A DNA stretch of 64,000 nucleotides from Tubulanus polymorphus (Eukaryota; Nemertea; Palaeonemertea; Tubulaniformes; Tubulanidae): contig NC_134025.1 of the NCBI RefSeq assembly GCF_964204645.1, forward strand, positions 6,143,001 to 6,207,000. The letters are read 5' to 3'. The notes beneath the pieces are model-generated. The model was not told the origin of the DNA, did not search any database, and saw nothing but the letters and a program-made list of their open reading frames with translations. Positions 13,701 through 27,068 of the stretch are shown here, in pieces (within the stretch, counting starts at the first letter, position 1; each line of letters opens with the position of its first letter). Both the position numbers and the translations under genes were made by a program.

Positions 13701-16700
13701 TTTGAGGAAATCACGTAATAGAATGATAATGTTATCTGGAGACAAAGCTTTATGCCAATTTTGAAGCAATGAATCTGAAAATTTCATTTTCCTTTCTGGT
13801 TCGTAAGCATGATACTATCAATATGAAAATCAATATCTTCATCTTCAGTTTAGACACATAAAGCTAATTCTCCTCTCTTTATAATGATGAGGTGGACTTG
13901 CAAAAACTCACAATTTGACGATTTCGCAATACATACTTACTCATAATAACCACTCTCAGACGAGTTAGAATTCAGTTCATCAAGTTTGGGACGACTGAAA
14001 ATTTCATCACATCCATTTCAATGAGGTTGTAATCACAGGTTTGCGTAAAATAATATGATTAATGGCTTCAATTTGAATTTTACGATTTTGATATCATATT
14101 TGTATAGTCGAGTTTGAATCCAACACCCAGTAATCAAAAAGCAATGATTATGAATGATTATCAAAGCAGTTATAGTCGTAACATTTAAGGGATAATCAAG
14201 CAAGAAAGCTACAGCCATGCCTACAAAGGAGTTTCGTGATGTTTTTTTTTTAATTAAGGAAATAAGCGAAGGTGGTGGTATAGGAGTACTCACGAGGTGA
14301 AAAAGCGGAATTCTCCTGCCAAGGGTAACAAATTTTTTGCTCGTGCAGTAAATTTTTCTGCAGGGGTAGGGTAGATTTTCACTGGGAAGTGAGGTGATGC
14401 CGAGGCTTTCTTTTCTCCGTCGTCGCTGAAACTTGCATAGATTGCGTTATGATAAGCTGAGGTTAGAGTATAATACAATAATCGTATCAAGCAAGCTGCA
14501 GGTTGAGTTTCAATTCGAATGAATGAATCGGTTAAGATAAACTAAAGATAGATAGAGTAGTATAGAGGGGTAGACATCAAAGGAAAATGAATAGACAATT
14601 TTTAGGACTGAGCTCCAAATTGTAGAAAATCCCGAACACCGAATCGGGAATGACATAGGCCCCTTATTGATTTCAGATCGAGTTTAATATGTCACCTATA
14701 AATTTGAATCATTTTGAAGCTCTGCCACCATGCCGAGGTAAGGGTATAACGTTGATACGAGGCGACAGTTCGTCTTAGGTTTACCGACATACTGAGAGTT
14801 TGGTATTAAAGAAAAACACGTACCCTTGAATATTACGTGAATAGAGACGAGGCGGACTGAATGTGCGAATATACAAAATACATCTTTAGAAAACAACTAC
14901 AAGCTTAGCAAAATTATTTACATTATTTAGAGGCGTACGGATGTGTAAGATACGATAGTCAAGATTAAAATGGTGAATTCTGTTTAAAATGCATGCGTTC
15001 AGTTATCATCGCAAACGATTACTCTTTCGAAATGGGCGAGTTAGTTGAGCAAACGACCGACACAAATTTTCTGAAAATGGAAGGAATTGTGTAAGTTAGA
15101 ATGAAAACTTACCTCAGCTCATCGTGAACTACTATACTTTTAGTGATGACTCCAGTGTCTTCATCTCGTGCTTTATAATGCTCCTCTCCAAGGATATACA
15201 TATCGTGTTGGTGACGGTTGCCACCTTTCGAACCTTCAGATAAACGATAAACCAACGATAAATGTTAATAACATACATGATTCCCCGGAAAAAGGCTGCC
15301 TTCATAAAAGCCTCTATATGACACTATGAATCAAGGCAAGTCATTGAGGAACTTTAACAAGTAACCATAATTCCGGGAAGGGTCAATATCCAGAGTAAGA
15401 CTATTCTTTAATTGATTCGATTGTTATTAACTAAACTTTCGAAATTACCCATGTGAATTCCCTTGCATCTACATGGTCCTATATCGGTGTGATGACGTAC
15501 ATTCTTATGACAAGATGAACAGTAAAACAAAACCCTGAAAAAAAGCCCGATAGAACATCATAAAACAATGGACATTACATATAATAATGATATAAATTTG
15601 GAGTATACGTAGACTCTTAATCGAAAGTCCAAGGTTGGAGTTAGTATATTTAGTGGAATTCAACGCACACGAATTTCAGAATAGCTACGTATAAGTCAAT
15701 CTGATTATAATCATGATTTATATATTCCATACAGCCCGAATAGAATGTCTCAGACCCTGGAGGTGAAATTACTGGAATTACTAGTTCCCACGAATAAATT
15801 ATCCGTTTGATCGGAATAATGAATACCAGTCTATGTAATCATAAAAATTATACATTAAGCCAACACTTAGCTTTAGTAAAAATCGAGCAAGAAAGGGAGC
15901 TCAGTACGACCATAGGCGTAGAAACTAGTTTATGCGTTACCTGTGAACTTGAGACTCGTCTTGAGCAACGAAGTAGCCCTGTGTGGTATCTAATATTATA
16001 TTCGTCTCTTCATCTGTAGGGTTGATGAGGACAGTCTTGGATGCTCTTGATTTAGATTTACAGAGTACATCAATCGCGATTAAAATCAGATCCAACTTGT
16101 TATAACAAATCCTGTAGATGAAAGTAGTATTTTATGAGTTTGACTCATGATCATAAGCCATGATAATAGGCCATCTATCAGTTTGTGGTGACTTACTCAG
16201 CAGCTTCATGGAAAGTCATTCCTTGAAAGGACTTAGAAAAATACGACGTATATATTTCAAAAGCAGCACTACGACTGTAGTTATCTTGCCAGCGATGGTG
16301 GTGTTTATGTTTGGACCTACAGCCACTGGGGCAAAGCTGAAATTTAGAAAAAGGTGATGCCGTTTAGATTATACTCAGACAATTGTAAGATAATAAGTAA
16401 ATGGAAAAAAATTCTAAAAGTGATTTATAAATAAACGATTGCATGCCGAGTGCCAGGGTGATTCACCGGGTATCAAAACATTTTGCATGTACAATAAACG
16501 ATACACAATAATGTAAATATGATTACAAAGGTATATCGCGATAAAACCAGTTCTGATGAAAAGAAAAAAAAAATGAAATGAAGCATGATGTGTAGTGACA
16601 GGCTAGGCCTAAATTTGAAAGTCGTAAACAATATCATTCAATATCTTTCATTTAGCAAATGATTAGTTGTACTGTCTTTGTAGTGACGGGTGGTTTATAA

Positions 16701-19700
16701 ATCATTACCAATCTACTTCCGGAACTGGTGTCGGTATATGAAGTCAATGTGTATAGATTCGCCAGCAGAGTTGAGAATCCAGGAGCCAGACAGTTCTGGG
16801 CCATGAAGCCCAATTTCAGTTCAGATAAACATACGGCCATATCGCCATCCTGTGGTCGCCATCCCGGGATCGTCAGTAAATAACCCTACTCGCCAAAAAC
16901 ATTGTAAACAAAACATTTTTCTGTTAATCATATAGAATCAAAAGTATACATTTATCACAGGTACCAAAACGCTATTACATACTACTTCCTCAGTGATAAA
17001 TATTTTACTTATCTATAATGGATCTACAACTTCGATGTATGTGATTAACTTGATTCAAACTAATTGAATGTGTAACGATACTAACAATATTAGAACATGT
17101 GCAAACCTTGTTTTGATATTGAAGAATCTGGACCAGAACGCGTACATCGGACTCGAAATCTTTGATTGCGATGACTTTCATAATGGCGGACGCATCTTCG
17201 GCATCTGGGTCGTTAGTGTATTTGTCACTCATTACGATACAAGCATCGGCATCAGACATCTATATAGATAATTCATCATGTGACGTAAAACTGAATTTTG
17301 AAGGAATGTGGTTTTGTGTTTGTGGTGTTGTAATTTTGGAAAAATTAGTCTATATCATAGGCTAACGTTTTAGAAAGAAAATTGGTGAAATGAACCTTTG
17401 CGCGTTCCAAGTCATTGACATTCATGACAGTGCCTTGTAAGAACACCATATTCAATTTATATCTTTTCATCACAGCTTCCAATTCTATATGTGGCGTAAA
17501 ACTAGAAAGAAGAAAAAGAAAAGCGTCACTGTTATGAGTCCCAATGATAATACATTTTCTTCCATTCATTTACGGATCGGAAAACCATTACCCAGCGAGA
17601 ACGACAATTTTCAGATGTTTGTCGACAACTCGGTCTTGATGTAACAAATCTTTCATGAATGTTTTCAGAGTTTGCACGCTAATGTGACCGCAAACCACGA
17701 TATGCCTGGATAAAACGGTGTAGGATTTCATGAAAATAAAAACTTATCATGAAACACATAATAGAAATTGTGAATGTTTTTATTAACACTAACCTTTCGC
17801 CGAAGTTTTTGTTGAAACGAGCTCTCTTGTAGAACATTTCGGCTCCTCCGGTTATGTTGGAAGCTAATTCAGGGATAAAACTGGCAAACATACCCTAAAA
17901 ACCGATCAAACCGAACAAATGAAATGCGTATACACGAATCTATCGAACCACCAAAAATAATCTTCGACGAATTCAATGAGTTATGTGAGAAATATTCATA
18001 ATTACCAGAGCTGATATGATGAAAAGGATGCTGAATAGACGCCCTAGATAGGTATTACTGGAGTAATCACCATAACCGACCGTCGACATAGTAACCAACA
18101 GAAAGTAGACACATTCGAAAAAACTCCAGTCTTGAGAATGGGTCTCAGCCGCCCAGAAATCACCTCGATTCTCAATCTATAATATTTAGAGCAATGACAC
18201 TATAGATAATTTTCAGAAAGTATCAACGAAATAATTGATTATCTATAGATATCACGATCATGATTTGTGATGTAATGGGGGTATTTTGTAAAAGCAGCCA
18301 TCCTTATAAGCAGCCTTAAACAGCAGCAACACGTGTTCTTGGCGACAATTTACATCTCTCAATAAAGAAAATACAACTATTTCAAGTAAAACACTTACCA
18401 AGTGAATGATACCTGAACCTACTAACCAGACACTGAGGAACACGCTAAGCAGCTCAGCGATGCGGATACTCCTCTTAGTTCGGATAAGATTGATTGCTTG
18501 TAGACATTCGGCTATGTTTATCAACCCGAAAGCCCTGACAAAACGAAGCCCTATCGATAGAGATAGAATGAAAACATTTAGGCTGAGTGGCCAACTAAAG
18601 ATTTTATGAATCAAAACGATGGTCCGGTATTCGTTTAGGGTACATAATATACCTGTCCAGTCTCGACCAAGTACGAACCCCACAATCATCGGTGGGATGG
18701 TAAAATGATCCATTATGGACATCGTCGTCAGCCATGACACAGCTTTCCTGCGACTTGCAATGAACTGTGTAACATGAAATCAAATTTAGTTTATTTCTTT
18801 TCTTTTTTTTTTGTGGCATTAATTCGTATCTTCTGAGATAAGTGTCATCAACATACCCGAATTATGAAATGTACAAGGAAGTAAAGATTAAATGCGACGT
18901 CTGTACAAATCCATGGATCTTTGAACCATTTGATGCAGCGTTCTAAGTCTGCATACTCGCTAAAAGTATAACAAATACGTATCTATGATATCACATTTAT
19001 CAGAAACATCAAGAAAATGATTCACAATAAAGAAAGTGGAAATCATCAAACGGTTTTACGATTTTTATTGTTACTAATAAATAACAGTTCTTTTGTTTCG
19101 GAATTCCTTTACTTTTTCAAGTTCTCTGAATAACCAACTCGATAATTCTGAATAAATATCAGGTATGTTTAAGTTTACCTAACTCGGGAGATATATTTGA
19201 AGACACACAATGTAATTGAATAGAGAACCCCGATTTTGTACAAGCACGCTTCATTTTAATGTAATATTCAATGTCAAGTCGAAGGTATGTGATACACATT
19301 ACTTCAAACCAAATATTGACCCGGGAATTTGAGTTTCCTACGAGGATACTTAGATTTACAATAGACGTGAAGCACACGAGATTAGTGTTCAGAAAAAAAG
19401 TCAAGATTTTAGGCGAGGCAAAGTGTGGCGCGGACAAGAATTGAATATCGGGTAAACGAGATAAAATGCGCAGTATTTTATGTCTGACGAGTAAATAAAA
19501 CTTTGCACTTTCTTAATATAATAGAACAATGAAGGCATAGCATGATATTTTTCTATTATTTGTATATCTTTGTGCTGCGACAAATTGGCATATTAGATTA
19601 ATCAATGGCATAAGAATCAAGTGATTGGACGCCATTCTTTCAGATAGATGAATTTGTTGCCATCCGGAAGAGCCATTGAGCTTGAAAAGTGACTTCAATG

Positions 19701-21508
19701 GAATCCAATTAAGTTATATATTGCCATTTGGTTGTATTCCCAGGATGAATGGTGTCATAAGAGTTGATATGAAAATCATTCATTCTCTACATGAGTTTCC
19801 TCTGGTCTTAGTAAGATAAAAAAGTCTTTCTACGGAAAATTCACCAACACTATCCGATTCCCTTTCACGAATAAACTTATCCTGATATTTCATGACATTT
19901 TCTCGTTTGGATGTACAAATATTTAATATATTTATTTCTATTTACGTCATCATTCATGACGTCTGATTCGTGTAAAAGGAATGCACGAGTCAACAATGTA
20001 TTTTCACCAAGCACTTGATATCGAAACTCTTAAAAACAAACTTACCCTTCTGCTAACGTTGTCGCCCTAATATAGATTACAAATGATCCCACGCTGCTTA
20101 GGACATGGATCACGGTCTGAAATGATAGGGATAATAAATGCAATTTGCTTATAGGAACAATTCGTCACACATTTTGTTTTCTTCGCAATTATCCTTCTAT
20201 AATCATGGGATGTATGAAGATATTTTGTAAATTCAACATAATTTCTTATATCTAATGGTTGTAACGCACGACTTGGCTTTGAGTTCGATATATTGCTTGG
20301 GACGCATTATTATTATGAGAAAAGTTCTACGAATGAAAATAAAATTCCAGGGTAAGTGTCTCGGCCATTGTTTCCGTTGAACTTCTTAACTGCAATTTTG
20401 AGAACCTTGTTGACAGTTTAATGGTAATATTTCATGAAAGCCTTACACTTAACAAATATGCAAATGAATTAAGCCACACGCCTGAAAATATTTGCACGGT
20501 CATCAATCACGGGAAATCACCTCACGAAACAAAAATTTTGAAAGTAACATATAAAGTGATTTGATTACTTATCATCAATTATTGAAAGGGTATGCGAGTT
20601 CGTGTATATATTCGGCGATGTTTGACGATGATCGCTTTCGGTGTTAAATGATATGCCAAAATATGTCGGGTTCTAATCTTTAGGTCAGGTTCGCCCCTAA
20701 ATGATTGGCTTATGTTTGGTTTATATTAAGGTGTTTTTTAATCAGTCATACCTTACAGTAGGATTCCTTCCTGTCAATGATTTTTAGTAAATTGTTTTTC
20801 ATGACATAAGTAAATAGCGTTAGTCAATACTTCGGGGCAGCGAAGATTTTTTCAATCAGTGTCGTTATGTTAAAACTGTTTGAACTATATTCATGTTTAA
20901 TAGTGCGACTAAGCCAAGGGTCTCCGCAATTGTGGATACCAGATTTTTGGGGCCGGTTGCTCAAAAGTTGGTTAAAGATAACCGGCGGAAAATACCAGAA
21001 AATACAATGAACTTTTAATCGTCACTATGTCGACCCGCTGGTTAACTCTAACCAACATTTAAGCAACCGGCCCCAGAGGTGGCTAACAAACATCGATCTA
21101 GAAAATCGCATGCGTTTTCTTTTGGTATGGCATATGCAGTAAATCACTAAATAATCCGACTTTTCAAATTGCATTTAGTTTTATCAACTTCTAGTCCTTA
21201 TTTTATGGACAAACACTTACCATAGACTTTCCTAGAAAATTCTGACAGGCGACAAGTTCCTCACACACTCGTATTACTCTCAAATATCCCTTCGTACATG
21301 TATTTATGTCATCACTGTCTCCTTTCTTGCGCTGGCATGCGGATTTACGAAACAGATAGTATAGACATTCACTGAGTAACAGAACGAACAGTCCACCAAA
21401 TAGAGATATAGCAGCCGATGCAAGGAAATAGTACCATTTTTCATCTTTACATACATCTGGGTATGGATTACGAGGGGTAGTTGTCGGAGGTGACACAGAG
21501 GAGTTCAT
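7721..21508 (-). CDS. slo: Slowpoke/BK-type calcium- and voltage-gated potassium channel, complete
   Basis: I assembled 25 exons: 21508-21221, 20116-20046, 18959-18857, 18764-18653, 18550-18399, 18176-18006, 17894-17794, 17705-17592, 17501-17396, 17259-17107, 16885-16709, 16336-16197, 16111-15941, 15534-15449, 15233-15113, 14425-14294, 13994-13941, 13219-13102, 12882-12658, 9170-9002, 8915-8853, 8682-8555, 8374-8186, 8056-7898 and 7795-7721. They total 3378 nt (1125 aa), close to the usual Slo1 length, with GT-AG sites and matching phases throughout. In order the protein shows an extracellular N-terminus and S0 helix, S1-S4, the selectivity filter TVGYGD (residues 274-279), RCK1 (starts HIVVCGH), a linker, RCK2 (HVVLCLF), a calcium bowl (LDQDDDTE) and a C-terminus ending in VPT-like VLPTDKVFC. 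It conducts K+ out of neurons and muscle when depolarisation and Ca2+ coincide. Oddities: Gly replaces the third S4 arginine, and the bowl has fewer acidic residues. Slo1 or Slo3-like identity within the family is not settled. Confidence 0.95.
9171..12657. other. Largest intron of the slo gene
   Basis: This 3.5-kb intron separates the two halves of the RCK2 domain. It contains several small overlapping frames (11197-11700) with no domain content, and a GC-richer patch near 10760-10930 that looks like an old repeat. No exon with matching phase was found inside. Confidence 0.6.
13635..13774 (-). other. Candidate unproductive cassette exon in slo
   Basis: Between slo exons ending at 13941 and starting at 13219 lies a 140-nt segment bounded by a TTTTCAG acceptor and a CAG/GTAAAT donor. 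A long open frame (88 codons, 13521-13787) covers it in another phase. Skipping it joins the flanking exons in frame. Including it would shift the frame and give a stop after eight codons. It may be a poison exon, or simply a chance frame with good-looking sites. Confidence 0.2.
20949..21074. mobile_element. MITE-like inverted-repeat element in slo intron 1
   Basis: A 126-bp unit has long terminal inverted repeats: it begins ggggccggttgct and ends agcaaccggcccc. A further inner inverted match lies around gttggttaa and ttaacc. There is no coding capacity, so it would be a non-autonomous DNA transposon moved in trans. The target-site duplication is unclear. Confidence 0.75.
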
Positions 21509-23323
21509 GTTCGTTCAAAACTAAAATTCCGACCTCTGAAATTCCAAAAGTAGCTTGTTATTTAAGTGTTGCAAATGACTTCTACTCTTATTGTGGAGTA
21601 AATCTGTCTCTATCTAAGTCTATCGTCATTTCTTATATATTCGAATAAATTGTTTATTCATAAGAAACTCCATAAATTCAAGAAACCGATTTCATTAGAT
21701 ATCAACTTACCATAAAGTTGTTCTGTTTATTCATTATCTAGAGAGTTAGGCTCGCAGAATTGAGAGAAACTCACGTAAAGGATCAGTTGAAATGACAAGC
21801 ATGCGACATTCCAGGCCCGCAAATTGCACTAATCTGAATATGACTAATAAAGTTTCCCTTTCTCAATAGCGTATTGGTTGCTATAGCAGGGAGCCAAACT
21901 TCATCATCGACTCTGTTTTCGAGTATCAATGGGCGACGTGAACAAAACATAATCACAAATTGTAAACGATTGGGACTTTGAATGTCATAATAAGATCTTA
22001 TGATGAGTCCTATTGAGATTTTACTTTCAAGAATGATACTCGTGATTATATACTAAGATGAACAGACAACTTAAATGCGACCCATTGGCGTTGGACACAT
22101 TCATTATCAGTTAATTTGTCCCGTATTCTTTTGATCCCACCACATATGATGATATCAATGGTTTAAACTAAATGAGGCATCGGACTAATGATATTTTCAT
22201 CACTCTTGAATTAAAAAGCCTGTAAGTATCATCCGGTACAAGATACGGAATTCCTCGTCTATCTATATAGGGCGATTTTTTTCTTTAGAATAGAATGATC
22301 GTTGATCGTATCCCAATTAAATCATATCTATCTAGCATACATACCTTATGTTCGATACAGATGACGCATATATCTTTCCCGCTGCCGACTATCAGTTGTG
22401 AGTTGACGGTGTTCTTGTTACTTATTATATGTGCAATGAATAGCGAGAAAGTCGCAGTATATATAGGAAATACTTTTACTACTAAAGAACCACACCGTCA
22501 GTAACCTAAATAACGAGTACTTTAAAAACAGCTATAACCCTTCTAACGTTGTCTTCGCGTGTCGCACAGTGCGAGGTATTTCGCATCTATGAAGTAGTAT
22601 ATGGTAATACCTCCGGCGTTTAAGTCAGTAAATCTGTACAAATGTGTTTATTAGTGCGATAAGAGGTTTGGTCACACAAGGCATCGATTTTCGGCTAAGC
22701 CTATATCAGTTCAAACCTTTGGAACAATTTGTAAAAGCTCTTCAACTTTATCACAGTGTGTATCTATTACTCGAAGTCTTAGGTATATACCATAACGTAC
22801 TATACAAGGTGATCAAAAGTAGAAAAGTAGACACAAATAAAAGGAGTATACTCCATTTGTAAGCCTTTTCTTCAAACATATAACTAATTTTCAATTTTCT
22901 GAAGGCAAGATGCGCATATTTTTTCTTTTTTGGTGTTTTTTTAAGGATTTCGACATTGTCTTCCTTTCTAATATAAAAAGGCATTGAAGCCCTTTACTAA
23001 CTTTTTATTTTTGCACTAGTTATTGTATTAGTTATATGATTTTCCTTACATTTTATCCATCTTTCACAAAAGCGGACAGTTGCGCAGTTTTTTTGCGGAG
23101 GTTTCTTATCAGTGTGTCTGTGTTATTTCAGGCGCGTGCTTTTGAACCCAGATCGACCAAAAATAATGTAATTTGATTTCTTCCTCTCGTAGTCGTTCTA
23201 TGTAGGCCAGTCTATACAGAAGCTGATCACGTTTTGGATAACTTTATCAACTTGATACTGGATGTTTAATTACATGTCAAGCACGAAACAATGCATATTG
23301 TTCTTATCAAAATGGGTCGGTGA
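21509..23323. other. Spacer between slo and the first Cys-loop receptor gene
   Basis: The two genes are divergent across this 1.8-kb stretch, so it should carry both promoters. A possible acceptor (TTTCAG) just above 21535 on the minus strand suggests a 5' UTR intron for slo. No coding segment was recognised. Confidence 0.45.
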
Positions 23324-26300
23324 ATGTATATGAGGCCTAGACTTAGAAGGAAGCATTCGTCTTCCAAGATGGGGTGGTTTCATTTGCCAGTGGCCATATT
23401 TATTTTAGGTTCAATATTTTGTTTTACAGCCAGTTTTGCTGAAGGTAAGCGAATTTTTCGATCAAAAATGTAAATAGTTTTATCAGTCCATAATTCAATT
23501 TTTGCGGTTAACATAATTTTCAACTGACAAATTGCATGATCGTTCTCTGTATATAGACCCTTCCAGGAAAAGATGACTACATATTATAAAACCCGAACTA
23601 AACGTAACTAAAAGAATTTTTTAAACTATGCATGATGCCAACATGATAGAATGAATAGGAATATTTGTGGAGGCCACGATTTTTCCTGGAAAGGTCTTGG
23701 AAAAGTGTCATTTTTCATTACAGAAAAAATCATATGTTTTCCTTTATTGATATTTATTTGTTGCATTAATCAGACAAAAACAAAACAAATGAAAAAAACT
23801 ACTATAACGACGAACATCGGCTAATAACGGATGTATTTAAGGATTATGAAAGTTCAATTCGACCAGCAAAATTTCAAAACCAATCGGTTGAAGTTCAGTT
23901 CTCGTTGGCTATGGTTAATCTAGTCAGAGTGGTGCGTAGATGACTTGAATTTTTTTTCGGTTAACATTGTTCGTTTCGAACGTAACTTCATCAATGTCTT
24001 ACATTTTCTATCGCTTAGGACGAAGCACACAGTCAGTTATCCTTCCATACTTGGGTTCGAATGGTAAGTTACTTAAGACGTGACATCAGAATATCTTGAA
24101 TTATTTTTCTGAGCTGATAGGAGAAAATTTTGCGGAAATGCATATTCTAAAGCTATAAATTTTCATTACACGTATTTGATTTTCATTTTTTCGTTTCCAA
24201 AGTATCAGCAAGATATAAAATCTTTAAGTTGATTAAAACAGAATGTCAAGGGATTCAAATGTAAACTCATATGAAATAGCACTAGATTAAACCGTGAGGT
24301 TACACTTCCAAATTCCACACTTTACCTCCAGACCTGGATCGACGAAAGACTGGAATTTCTACCGAGTAATTACAGTAATATCGAAACGATTCGAGTTCCT
24401 TCCGGTAAATTATGGAGACCGGATATACACCTCTACAACAGGTAAATATGGTATAGTTTTAATCATGGACTCTAAAACGAAAAAGTTTAAGAGTCCATGT
24501 TTTAATCGTATATCGTATATCTTTAATTATAAAATAAGTTCTTCCTTTGTTTCTCCTCACATACGAAATCTATATGACCGAGAGTATTGTTTTTTGTATG
24601 GTAAAAGTGTTTATTTGTTGTCGTTATCGAAAGCCGAACCAAGGAATTTCAAAAATCTTGTTTTTTTTAAAAGAATTGTTAATGTTTTGTGTATTCATTT
24701 GCATCTATGTATTCTGAATTTTTCGTTTCAGTGCATGGGGCTGGGGATCTGTAACGAGTAAAACGTCTTACAGTTCCCTGTTGCACTACAGCGGTAGAGT
24801 CTCATTTATCCCGTCCCAGTACATAGCTGCATACTGCGAAATGAATCTGAAGAGATTCCCATACGACAGCCACACCTGCATGCTGACATTCGGTTCTTGG
24901 TCATACGATGGTAACTTGGTAAGATCCCATTTAATGTCTAAAAATGAAATTCCGAGATAAAAGCCGCGATCACACGAGCGTTTTTGGGCCAGGCCAATCG
25001 TTCACACGGGGGACAAATGGGCCCGTGCGTGTTTTTCTCGGCCGTAAATGTCGGACCGAAATTGCATCCATAAGTAACTCACTTCGCTTTGTCAGATCAT
25101 TGTTTAGTATGGAATGAGTGGTTTGCATGTGAACGCGCTCTCTCTAATTATGCATGGGCCAAATTTGACCAAATCGTCTCCGTGTGATCGCGGCTACAGC
25201 AATAATTATATTCGCATAGCCATGAGTTGTATCAACGACCGTCAGAAATCCGCACACTGGCATTCTCAGCAAAATTGTATCTTCATTCTTTTAGCTGGAC
25301 TTAAAGTTACCCGGAGGTGTCAATAACATGGATTATTCCGACTATTCCGCTCATGACGAATGGAAAATAACTCACTCAAATGCTAAAAGAAATGTGAAGT
25401 ACTATCCAAGTTCCAGCACGCCGTATCCAGACATCACCTTGAATATAACCTTGACCCGTGTCAGCGGACATTACGTCCATATTTTCGTAGCACCAGCGGC
25501 TGTTCTGTCGATCTTGATCCCGTTTGCTTTTCTCCTGTCGCCCGCTACAGGCGAGAAAACATATTTGTGTAAGTCGGCGGAATAAGGTTCTGCAACATAT
25601 CAATCATCATTATTATCTTTATATGCCTTACGATAAATGCAGATATAACGACAGTTTGATAATACACTCATTCTTTATTTCAAATTACTAATTCCTCTGT
25701 TCATAAATTCCAAAGGTCTTGGTCTAATCATGGCATATACGTTGTTGGTGGTTCTCTTAGAAGATGCTTTTCCTTCTGCCCAAGGTAGTGCACCGTACTT
25801 GGGTAAGTTTGAGCTGTCGGGCTATACCTTAACGTCATGTACGTACTAACAGTTGAACTAATGAAATATATTTCATTATTTGGACAAAGTGCAGCTTCGA
25901 GATTTTACAATTTTCTATCCCACCTGATGATCAACTGAAATATTGCAAGGGTGTCATCCCTTAACAATTCCCAAACGATTTCCTTATTTCAGCTTTTAGC
26001 TATTTTCCATTACAGTTCAGTTTTACGCTTCTTGTTTCACAATGACAGCGTGTGTCCTCATCTTGTCTCAGATGCTCTCGTTTTTGTGGCGTGCTCGGAT
26101 TTCGAAACCACCACCGGCTATCCTGGATACGGTCAGTGGCCATTATCGAATTTGATAATTCAAGAAACGATTCAGAATCAATCGAGATTTGACCCAACTC
26201 TATGTCTAATTAATCTATTTCAACTTTTCAGTTGATAATCGGGTGTCTGGGGCGACTTTTGTTCGTCGAACGGGAAACCTACGGAGGACTCGAAGAGCCG

Positions 26301-26468
26301 ATCGTTCCCAGTGATGATGCAACGGATACGGCTAAAATACAACCATTTCAAAAACCGGCGGCCATGATGGACTGGAAACTAATCTCCACATGTCTCAGTC
26401 GCTTCGGTTTTATCGTCTTTCTCGCAGCAGTTATTGTTATGGATTGCGTGATGCTTAATTATGGATAG
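23324..26468 (+). CDS. Nicotinic acetylcholine receptor-like cation channel subunit, complete
   Basis: Nine exons: 23324-23444, 23774-23931, 24019-24063, 24332-24441, 24732-24918, 25295-25568, 25716-25802, 26016-26131 and 26232-26468 (1335 nt, 444 aa). The first ATG directly follows an in-frame TGA. The protein has a signal peptide, an extracellular ligand-binding domain with EHRL and WIDERLEF motifs, a Cys-loop (two Cys 13 residues apart around RFPYDSHT), four membrane helices and a short intracellular loop. The 45-nt third exon is typical of nAChR genes. Gly-Glu-Lys before TM2 is the cation-selectivity signature. The vicinal Cys pair of alpha subunits is missing, so it is not a classical acetylcholine-binding alpha subunit. 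The pore is odd: 2' is Tyr297 and 9' is Met304 instead of the near-universal Leu. Ligand unknown. Confidence 0.93.
24962..25195. mobile_element. MITE-like element inside an intron of the nAChR-like gene
   Basis: The 234-bp unit starts agccgcgatcacacg and ends with its reverse complement cgtgtgatcgcggct. The inverted match extends imperfectly inward (ggcc and ggcc blocks). It lies wholly in the intron between the fifth and sixth exons and encodes nothing. Confidence 0.7.
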
Positions 26469-26505
26469 GCAAGCGGCACAAAATTCGAGCACCTACTTCG
26501 ATTTC

Positions 26506-26511
26506 AATAAA
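26506..26511 (+). terminator. Polyadenylation signal AATAAA of the nAChR-like gene
   Basis: A canonical AATAAA lies 38 nt after the stop codon, in the right place for a short 3' UTR. Confidence 0.6.
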
Positions 26512-27068
26512 TCGTAATCAGAAAACATTTACATCATGTTTATCATCATTCTATGCAAATGTATATAACCTCTCATAAAAGTATCGTTACCCTAGTGTTG
26601 AGGATTTTGTACATATTTTACATTAAACATTCGCTGAAAGTTCTCTGGAATAAAATTGCTAATTCATTATCATCTAAAGCTGATGCCTCCTTTCTCTACT
26701 CATACACATATTATATCTCTCTATCTATATATATATTAACACATATGTTCTGATATGAATTAATATACATATACTGAGCGCTTTGCTTCCATAGCGACAG
26801 TTGAGACAATATTAATTGGTTGGTTCTGGTTTACATCACCCAAATAGGAGAGCGGATGCCTACATGGGGGCTGACCAGACACTAAAAACAATGTTGCAGC
26901 AGTTACACGGTTCATTGAAAATACCATGTAAAATGACCATATGAATAACACGTCTACGTAGCTGTTTGCTAAACCTACACTGGCTCCTCTGTGGTTTTAT
27001 TCAACGCTGGATTAATGAAAGAAGGAGCTAACACAACGCAACAGTAGAGGATTCAATTTGATTTTAAA

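Noticed and set aside
24294-24761. 155-codon plus-strand frame
   Set aside because: It reads through exon 4 of the nAChR-like gene in the wrong phase and into intron.
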